Source: Gammaproteobacteria bacterium (GTDB lineage: Bacteria > Pseudomonadota > Gammaproteobacteria > Steroidobacterales > Steroidobacteraceae). From it: a stretch of DNA of 8,005 nucleotides. Under the pieces are notes generated by a model. It saw only the letters and a list, made by a program, of their open reading frames with translations, was not told the origin of the DNA and searched no databases. Positions 1-5,177 of the stretch are shown here, piece by piece. Position numbers and translations under genes: made by a program. The stretch lies in assembly GCA_003165495.1 (NCBI GenBank), contig PMMB01000066.1, forward strand, positions 1 to 8,005. Reading direction: 5' to 3'. How positions within the stretch are numbered: position 1 is the first letter of the stretch; the number at the start of each line of letters is the position of its first letter.

Positions 1-495
1 CCAAGGAGCGCATGGGCGTTCGCGGACCGGACCGTGATCATTGAGTGGTCCGCGCCGAACAGCTATCTGGCGCACCTGGCAGGGCGGGATTATCCGCTGC
101 GCATTGTGGCGCGGGGCATGCAATCCCTCGACGTGGATCTCGCCGGGCAGATACAGCATCTTAGGATCATCGAGGTCGATCAGGAGCTACACCTGTTCCT
201 CAGAGGGCGGGCGCCGGTGTTGCGCTTGACGCGAACCGAAGATGCCTTGCAGGTCAGCGCCGGTGCGGAGGAAGGCTCGCTGCTCACGCCGCTTCCGGGA
301 ACTTTGGTCGCCGTTCATGTAACCACAGGCCAGCAAGTCGCTCGCGGTGCGCCGTTGGTGACGGTCGAGGCCATGAAAATGGAGCATACCCTGACCGCGC
401 CCTACGCAGGAATAGTTGCGCGCGTTGTCTTTGGCTTGGCGGAGCGGGTGCCGGCCGGCGCGGTATTGGTGGAGCTCTCGCCGCTCGACGCTTAG
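1..495 (+). CDS. Acyl-CoA carboxylase biotin-carrying (alpha) subunit, C-terminal part, 5' end outside window
   Basis: The reading frame is open from the first base and ends at TAG 493-495, so 164 residues of a longer protein are seen. The last ~75 residues are a biotinyl (BCCP-like) domain. The motif EAMKMEH has its biotin-accepting lysine codon at 376-378, with the usual flanking features: a PLPGTLVAV-type strand before it and a TAPYAGIV strand after it. The preceding ~90 residues resemble the linker region found between the biotin carboxylase and biotinyl domains of acetyl-, propionyl- or 3-methylcrotonyl-CoA carboxylase alpha subunits. Such enzymes carry CO2 on biotin to an acyl-CoA in fatty-acid or branched-chain amino-acid metabolism in the cytoplasm. 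A GTG at position 34 could be read as a start, but no ribosome binding site precedes it and the frame continues upstream, so I treat the gene as truncated by the window. The acyl-CoA substrate cannot be told from this fragment. A free-standing small biotin carrier protein is a less likely alternative. Confidence 0.85.
   Translation, partial: PRSAWAFADRTVIIEWSAPNSYLAHLAGRDYPLRIVARGMQSLDVDLAGQIQHLRIIEVDQELHLFLRGRAPVLRLTRTEDALQVSAGAEEGSLLTPLPGTLVAVHVTTGQQVARGAPLVTVEAMKMEHTLTAPYAGIVARVVFGLAERVPAGAVLVELSPLDA
376..378 (+). other. Biotinylation-site lysine codon (EAMKMEH)
   Basis: The AAA codon encodes the lysine within AMKM. In biotinyl domains this is the residue modified by biotin protein ligase. 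The surrounding EAMKMEH is a full match to the family motif, so the domain should be functional. Confidence 0.9.
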
Positions 496-2144
496 ACCAC
501 CTGCGAGTCGGCGGCCACCTGCGAGTCGGCAGCCACCTGCGAGTCGTCGGCCACCAGAGAGTCGGTGGCCACCAGTGCGTCGGCGGCTACCAGGGCATCG
601 GCGGCTACCAGCGCCGGTAGCGTGACTTTGAAGCGCGTCTCGTGACCCAACCGACTGGCCAGCGCAATGTTGCCGCCGGCTTCGTGCACGTAGCGTCGTA
701 CCAGTGACATCCCGGTGCCGTGCGGCGCTTCGCCGGGCGCCGAGGTCATCGTCGTGAAGCCTGACTTGAAGATCAATTTGATGGCTTGGCGATCGCGCAG
801 ACTCGCCGCGGCGTCTTCAGTGATCAGACCCTTGGCGACGGCAGCGGCGCGGACCTTGTCGGGATCGAGACCGCAGCCGTCGTCTTGGAAGTGGAGTTCG
901 AAGCTTTGGTCGGGCATCACAGTGAACTTGAGGTGCAGAGTTCCGGGCACCGGTTTACCGATGCCTTGACGAGTAGCGGAAGGTTCAACACCGTGCATCA
1001 CTGCATTGCGAATCAATTGAATCGCCACATTCTTGATCGTTGACTGATACCGCGGGGGAACCAGCTGCATGCCGGTGCAGTCGAGCACCACGGACTTATT
1101 GTGTTCATGCGCCGCGAGCTCGGTCAGCGCGGTCAGCGCGCTTTCGAGGCTGCCCGCCTTCGCCATTCGATGAGCTTTGGGCAGCGCGGATTTTTGCGCC
1201 AACTCGGCCAGGAATTTCGGCGCTTCGATGATCTGGGTGCCGTTTTCCGTGATGCGCGCCTCGGGCGCGGAGTTGTCGGGTTCTGCGATGGGACCTGCCT
1301 GCGAGGCGAGCGAACGCAGCAACGCAAACTCCCCGTAGAGCTGGTCGAGCTTGACGGCCAGCGGCAGGAAATCACTGCCGCTGAGCGCGCCGCGGCTGCG
1401 CAATTCCTGCAATGAATCTTCCAATAGCCGCGCCGCGGCCGCCAGCGCCGTGAGCTTGAGCGCCGCGGCATCGCGCCGGACTCGATCGACCTCGTCCAGT
1501 GTTTCCTCGAGCTTGTTGCGAAACGCGCCGGCCTCGCGCGCCGGCTTTTTCAAAACTCCGTTGATGACCTTCAACGAGGTGTCGGTGCGCTGCAGGAACG
1601 CGACGAAGCGCGCTCCGCCCGCCTGCAAGACGCCGCGCAATATCTCGCCCTGTGTCCGCATGTGTACACGCAGATCTTCGAGTTCGCGATTCTGCTGCAC
1701 GCGTGCGGTGATATCGGTCACGCGTACCAGCCACGCGCGCGGCTCGCGCGGAGAATCGACCGCATTGAATTCGAATGAGTAATGCGCCGTGTCAAACGTG
1801 CCGTCCGGATTGGCCAACCGGACTTCAATGTCCTGCAATGGATTGGGCTGCCCGGGGTCGCTCGGCGCCGCTGCATCGAGCATCCGGGTCATGAAAGCGC
1901 GCGCCGCGCTCAAGGTCTTCGCGCTGACGTGCGGACCAATCAATTTCTCGAAGCTCAAATTTGTGAAATCCTCGCGCCGAAACAGCGTTTGGAGCGAGGT
2001 CGATACCTGCGGCAGGACCTTATCCATGGCGTCGAGTAGGAACAATCCTTGCGCACTACTTTTCAGGATGGCATCGGTCAGCCGGTTGCTGGCGCCGATC
2101 AGATCCTGTTTCTCGCGCTCATGGCGTTTGGCGGAAATGAACAT
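492..2144 (-). CDS. PAS domain / degenerate Hpt-like / CheA-type ATPase signalling protein (possible pseudo-histidine kinase)
   Basis: This is a soluble protein of 550 residues with no membrane segment. Residues 1-25 look helical, ~26-150 form a PAS-like sensor domain ending in a TDITARVQQNRELEDL linker, and ~180-280 are a helical region like an Hpt domain. A CheA-style ATPase domain follows at ~345-510: N-box LIRNAVMHGVE (N380), G1 box DDGCGLD (421-427), the phenylalanine-containing segment IFKSGFTT (458-465), and G2 box HGTGMSLV (475-482). CheA proteins autophosphorylate a His in Hpt. Here, by eye alignment, that His is Asp220 in DRVRRDAAALKL, and the N-box His of CheA is Gln376. ATP binding may persist without normal phosphotransfer. 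Residues 511-550 are hexapeptide repeats ending the protein. The ATG has an in-frame TGA two codons upstream, so it is the earliest ATG start, but no good Shine-Dalgarno sequence is seen. The gene lies 114 bp downstream of the Ser/Thr kinase gene on the same strand and is probably co-transcribed with it. Confidence 0.8.
   Translation of the reverse strand: MFISAKRHEREKQDLIGASNRLTDAILKSSAQGLFLLDAMDKVLPQVSTSLQTLFRREDFTNLSFEKLIGPHVSAKTLSAARAFMTRMLDAAAPSDPGQPNPLQDIEVRLANPDGTFDTAHYSFEFNAVDSPREPRAWLVRVTDITARVQQNRELEDLRVHMRTQGEILRGVLQAGGARFVAFLQRTDTSLKVINGVLKKPAREAGAFRNKLEETLDEVDRVRRDAAALKLTALAAAARLLEDSLQELRSRGALSGSDFLPLAVKLDQLYGEFALLRSLASQAGPIAEPDNSAPEARITENGTQIIEAPKFLAELAQKSALPKAHRMAKAGSLESALTALTELAAHEHNKSVVLDCTGMQLVPPRYQSTIKNVAIQLIRNAVMHGVEPSATRQGIGKPVPGTLHLKFTVMPDQSFELHFQDDGCGLDPDKVRAAAVAKGLITEDAAASLRDRQAIKLIFKSGFTTMTSAPGEAPHGTGMSLVRRYVHEAGGNIALASRLGHETRFKVTLPALVAADALVAADALVATDSLVADDSQVAADSQVAADSQVV
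498..614 (-). repeat. 18-bp in-frame tandem repeat encoding a hexapeptide tail
   Basis: Six full 18-bp units run head to tail at 501-518, 519-536, 537-554, 555-572, 573-590 and 591-608, with partial copies at both ends. On the plus strand the units read like CTGCGAGTCGGCGGCCAC. Units 1 and 2 differ at one base, and the units become more diverged toward 608. In the minus-strand gene they encode repeats of the form [A/S]-[L/Q]-V-A-[A/T/D]-D, residues 511-550. The array abuts the stop codon of the gene and is beyond the end of the ATPase domain, so it looks like a disposable or variable extension. Replication slippage is the likely origin. Confidence 0.92.
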
Positions 2145-2258
2145 GGTTCAACAGGGTGCCAAACGCTTAAGTTAAAGGGCTTGATGCCTGTCACAGCTTA
2201 GGATCGGTCGGTTACACGTGCTGCGCTGTGTCACGAGCGACTGCGACGCGCGTCTCAG
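2145..2258 (-). other. Gap between the two signalling genes, no clear gene
   Basis: This 114-bp stretch separates the stop of the Ser/Thr kinase gene from the start of the PAS/CheA-like gene. It contains a 6-bp inverted repeat, CACAGC at 2192-2197 and GCTGTG at 2225-2230, with a 27-nt loop holding the palindrome CACGTG (2215-2220). On the minus strand a GTGACA hexamer near 2194-2189 could be a -35 element, but no good -10 is placed correctly. There is no U-tract terminator. The two genes can therefore be one transcript, possibly with a weak internal start. Confidence 0.4.
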
Positions 2259-3518
2259 TCAGGCGACGGCCGCCACCAAGGGTCCTAAATCGGCCAGCAA
2301 TTCGTCTGCCGATGCGTAGCGGGCGCTTTGCTGCTTCGCCATGAGGCGATCGAGCAGCGGTTGTTGCGCTGCCGCGGACGCCGGCAGGACGGGCACGGGC
2401 GAGGTGGTGTGTTGCGACATGATGGCCAATGCGCTGCGGCCGCCATAGGGCCGTTGGCCGGTCAGCATTTCGTAGAACATGACCCCCAGACTATAGAGAT
2501 CGGTGCGGGCGTCGACTCGTTGTCCCTGCGATTGTTCCGGGCTGATGTAGTACGGTGAGCCCAGCACCTGACCGACAGCGGTGGTTGCAGAGTCGTCCAT
2601 CGCGCGGCGCGCCAAGCCGAAATCGATGAGCACCGGTGAATTGTCCTCGCGCAACATCACATTCGCGGGCTTCAAATCGCGATGCAAAATACCGAATACA
2701 TGGATGACGCGCAGCGCCTCGGCGATGGCGCGCACGTAGTACAGGCTCTCGTCCACGCTCATCGGATTGCGCAGACGGTCGCGCAAGTCGCCGCACGGGA
2801 AATATTCCATCGCCAAGTACAAATGGTGGGGCATGGAGCCGAAGTCATAAATCTCGGCGATTGCGCGGTGGGTAATGCTGGAAATGATTTCGTATTCGCG
2901 TTGGAAACGCTCGGCGTCGTCGAGCTCCCGGGAAGATGCGCCGCGATTCATGACCTTGAGCACCACGTTGCGCCGCAGGCGTTCGCTGCGCGCCAAAAAA
3001 ACCTGCGAGAAATTACTGGTGGCGATTTCCTTGAGGATGGAGTAACCGGGAACTTCGATGCCCGAGCTTTCAACGCCGGACTGGATCAAGGTCTTGGCCG
3101 CCTGCGTGGCCGCATGGCGCTTGGCGCATGCTTCCGTAATCGCCGCGAGCAGTTGATCTCGGGAAATGCGCGCCAGCGGCAAGTAGTCCTTGGCGCCGCT
3201 CTTCAGGGCCCGCACAGCGGACATTTCGCCGCCGTTTTCGGCGAGTAAAATGCAATACAACGCAGGCTGCCTCTGCAGCATCTGCGTCATATGCTGCAGC
3301 ACGGCAGCGACCGCCGGTTCGTCGGCGAAGTCCGCTTGCAGGATCACGGCGTCCGGTGCGCGCTCGGCGATCAACCGGCTCAGGGACGCGGACTCCTCGG
3401 CCGGCACAGTGGTTACCTGGGCGTTCGGCCAATGACTGGTGACGTGGTGGGTGAGCCATTGCAGGCGTTTGGTATCGCCGCCCACCACCAACAAGTTTGG
3501 ACCGGTCGCGTCTGACAT
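2259..3518 (-). CDS. Degenerate receiver-like domain fused to a eukaryotic-type Ser/Thr protein kinase
   Basis: The protein has 419 residues, is soluble and has no membrane segment, unlike most PknB-type kinases. Residues ~8-130 fold like a response-regulator receiver by pattern: a strand LLVVGGD, a strand DAVILQ, and GAKDYLPL near the end. The phospho-acceptor Asp position is Gln61, one acidic residue of the N-terminal pair is replaced by glycine, and the KP motif is missing, so it is probably a pseudo-receiver. Residues ~158-415 are a Hanks-type kinase: ATP-binding Lys188 in VVLKV, a helix-C Glu in REYE (about 208-210), catalytic loop HRDLKPAN (279-286), DFG (299-301), and SPYYISPEQ (321-329) as the activation-segment end. 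The glycine-rich loop is atypical: IATSNFSQVFLA has no glycine. The start ATG has only a weak ribosome binding site. It is the first gene of a probable two-gene unit with the PAS/CheA-like gene and is divergent from the HtrA gene. Substrates are unknown. Confidence 0.88.
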   Translation of the reverse strand: MSDATGPNLLVVGGDTKRLQWLTHHVTSHWPNAQVTTVPAEESASLSRLIAERAPDAVILQADFADEPAVAAVLQHMTQMLQRQPALYCILLAENGGEMSAVRALKSGAKDYLPLARISRDQLLAAITEACAKRHAATQAAKTLIQSGVESSGIEVPGYSILKEIATSNFSQVFLARSERLRRNVVLKVMNRGASSRELDDAERFQREYEIISSITHRAIAEIYDFGSMPHHLYLAMEYFPCGDLRDRLRNPMSVDESLYYVRAIAEALRVIHVFGILHRDLKPANVMLREDNSPVLIDFGLARRAMDDSATTAVGQVLGSPYYISPEQSQGQRVDARTDLYSLGVMFYEMLTGQRPYGGRSALAIMSQHTTSPVPVLPASAAAQQPLLDRLMAKQQSARYASADELLADLGPLVAAVA

Positions 3519-3586
3519 AAATGAGGTCTGTTACAAGGAATGCCAGCCTAGCGCGTGGGCCTGCGGTTGGCCTGTCGGGATTTCAC

Positions 3587-3616
3587 ATTTTAGGGTTCCC
3601 CTGCGGGTTTTCGGAA
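3587..3616 (-). promoter_or_regulatory. Candidate sigma-70 promoter for the kinase/CheA-like operon
   Basis: On the minus strand TTCCGA (3616-3611) is followed after 18 bp by TAAAAT (3592-3587). The -10 matches the consensus at five of six bases and the -35 is weak. Transcription would start about 60 bases upstream of the kinase ATG. The assignment is by eye only. Confidence 0.35.
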
Positions 3617-3641
3617 CCAATGCCCCAGTTCTGCGGTCTGG
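3613..3641 (+). promoter_or_regulatory. Candidate extracytoplasmic sigma factor (RpoE/AlgU-like) promoter for HtrA
   Basis: GGAACCA (3613-3619) is followed after 17 bp by TCTGG (3637-3641). The known RpoE/AlgU consensus is close to GAACTT-N16/17-TCTGA, so this is a fair but imperfect match. degP and mucD family genes are often under such sigma factors, which fits the gene 42 bp downstream. Chance matches are possible. Confidence 0.4.
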
Positions 3642-3667
3642 TGGATATCTGGACGCATCGCTCATAG

Positions 3668-3673
3668 AGAGGT
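3668..3673 (+). promoter_or_regulatory. Ribosome binding site of the HtrA gene
   Basis: AGAGGT lies nine bases before the ATG at 3683. It is the clearest Shine-Dalgarno sequence in the window and supports that start, which also places a signal peptide at the N-terminus. Confidence 0.6.
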
Positions 3674-3682
3674 CTTATTTCA

Positions 3683-5155
3683 ATGGGAAGTATCAGAACT
3701 TGGTCGCTCGCACTGATTGCGGGCATCTTCGTTGTGGTTGTCGCTCATCAGCGTTCCAACGCCGACGCGGGGCTGGCAGGCCCCGGCCCGGTGCCTGCCG
3801 CCGTATCGCCCGCGGTGACGCCGGCGCCCGCCGCCGGACGCGTGACGGGACTGCCCGATTTTTCAGGATTGGTTGCTGAGAACGGCGCCGCGGTCGTCAA
3901 TATCAGCGTCGTCGAAAAAGCCCGGAAGGGCGCCAACCCGGGCGATTCGGGCGATGCCGATGACCCGTTATCACAGTTTTTTCGCCACTATCAGATGCCG
4001 GCGCCCGGGCACGCACCGCCCGGCAAAGGAATCGGATCGGGATTCATCGTCAGTTCAGACGGCTACGTTCTCACCAATGCCCATGTGGTGGATGATGCGT
4101 CGGAAGTGACGGTCAGGCTCACCGATCGGCGCGAGTTCGCGGCTAAGGTGATCGGCGTCGACAAGGGCAGTGACGTGGCACTCATCAAGATACCTGCTAC
4201 CGGCCTGCCCACCGTACGCTTCGGTGATCCATCGCGAATACGCCCAGGGCAATGGGCGATCGTGATCGGTTCGCCGTTTGGCTTCGAGAATAGCGTGACG
4301 GCGGGAGTGATCAGTGCGATCGGCCGGCCGTTGCCCGACGAAAGCGGCACGTCGTATGTCACCTTCATTCAAACCGACGCGGCCGTCAATCCGGGCAATT
4401 CCGGAGGCCCGCTCTTCAATATCGACGGGCAGGTGATCGGCATCAATTCGCAGATTTACAGCCGCACCGGCGGCTACATGGGCGTGTCTTTTGCGATTCC
4501 CATCGATTTCGCGCTAAACGTGAAGGATCAGCTGCTGAAGTACGGAAAGGTCAGCCGCAGCCGTATCGGGGTGGCCGTGCAGGATATCGGTCAGCAACTC
4601 GCGCAAACCTTTGGTCTGGCTACCCCGCACGGAGCGCTGATCAGCTCCGTTGAACCGAATAGTCCCGGCGAGCATGCGGGATTGAAGCCGGGCGATGTCA
4701 TCACCAGCGTCAACGGCCGCAACATCGATCATTCCTGGGACTTGCCGGCAGTCATCTCGCAACTGCCCCCGGGTAGCCAGGCACACTTGGGCATCTGGCA
4801 CGACCGGAAGGCGACGGACGTCACCGTCAAGACCGTGCTGCTGGAGAGCACGCCTGCGCGGGATGCGCGAAATTCAAATGATGACAGCGGCGGCAAGCTG
4901 GGTCTTGCGCTCCGGCCGCTCGAGCCCAACGAACAGAACGAGTTGCATACGAAGGGCCGGTTGCTGGTCGAAGATGTTTCGGGCCCCGCCCTGGCTGCCG
5001 GATTGCAGGCGGGCGATGTGGTGCTGGGGGTCAATGGAACGAGCGTTACGTCGGTGGCGGAACTGAAGCGCGAGGTCGCGCGGGCGGGCCACAGCGTCGC
5101 TTTATTGATTCAGCGCGACGAGGCCCAGCTCTATTATCCCGTCGACATAGGGTGA
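3683..5155 (+). CDS. HtrA/Deg-family periplasmic serine endoprotease with two PDZ domains (DegP/DegQ/MucD type)
   Basis: The protein has 490 residues, the usual length for DegP/DegQ/MucD. It degrades or refolds damaged proteins in the periplasm. Residues 1-29 are a signal peptide: Arg5, a hydrophobic core at ~8-20, and an Ala-Asp-Ala motif (27-29) as a likely cleavage site. A Pro/Ala-rich linker follows (~30-55). The protease domain (~60-285) carries the full triad: His134 in TNAHVV, Asp164 in SDVALIKI, and Ser240 in NPGNSGGPL. PDZ1 is ~292-385, with RIGVAVQDI and AGLKPGDVI, and PDZ2 is ~405-485, with GLQAGDVVLGVNG. The start has a good ribosome binding site, and a candidate extracytoplasmic-sigma promoter lies just upstream. 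It is transcribed away from the kinase operon and toward the radical SAM gene, 22 bp downstream. I leave the symbol blank because degP, degQ and mucD cannot be told apart here. Confidence 0.95.
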   Translation: MGSIRTWSLALIAGIFVVVVAHQRSNADAGLAGPGPVPAAVSPAVTPAPAAGRVTGLPDFSGLVAENGAAVVNISVVEKARKGANPGDSGDADDPLSQFFRHYQMPAPGHAPPGKGIGSGFIVSSDGYVLTNAHVVDDASEVTVRLTDRREFAAKVIGVDKGSDVALIKIPATGLPTVRFGDPSRIRPGQWAIVIGSPFGFENSVTAGVISAIGRPLPDESGTSYVTFIQTDAAVNPGNSGGPLFNIDGQVIGINSQIYSRTGGYMGVSFAIPIDFALNVKDQLLKYGKVSRSRIGVAVQDIGQQLAQTFGLATPHGALISSVEPNSPGEHAGLKPGDVITSVNGRNIDHSWDLPAVISQLPPGSQAHLGIWHDRKATDVTVKTVLLESTPARDARNSNDDSGGKLGLALRPLEPNEQNELHTKGRLLVEDVSGPALAAGLQAGDVVLGVNGTSVTSVAELKREVARAGHSVALLIQRDEAQLYYPVDIG

Positions 5156-5177
5156 CAGTTCAGGCCTAATCGCGGGC

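Larger units (their letters stand above)
3519..3682. promoter_or_regulatory. Divergent control region between the kinase and HtrA genes
   Basis: These 164 bp contain no gene and must carry the start signals for both directions. A perfect inverted repeat, GGTTCC at 3594-3599 and GGAACC at 3613-3618, is separated by 13 bp and sits between the two genes. Its right arm forms part of a possible extracytoplasmic-sigma promoter for HtrA. The repeat also covers the spacer and part of the -35 of a possible housekeeping promoter for the kinase gene. This is the geometry of an operator, but the binding protein is unknown. Confidence 0.5.

Noticed and set aside
34..36. GTG as the true start of a small biotin carrier protein
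   Set aside because: The frame is open to the window edge, no ribosome binding site precedes the GTG, and the sequence before the biotinyl domain resembles the interior of a carboxylase alpha subunit.
498..614. Possible CRISPR array
   Set aside because: The repeats are 18 bp and directly adjacent with no spacers, and they are in frame with a coding sequence.
2192..2230. CACAGC/GCTGTG inverted repeat as an intrinsic terminator after the kinase gene
   Set aside because: The stem is only six pairs with a 27-base loop and no T-run on the minus strand.
2682..3248. A 188-codon plus-strand frame inside the Ser/Thr kinase gene
   Set aside because: The opposite strand encodes intact kinase motifs throughout, and this frame has no recognisable domain or ribosome binding site.
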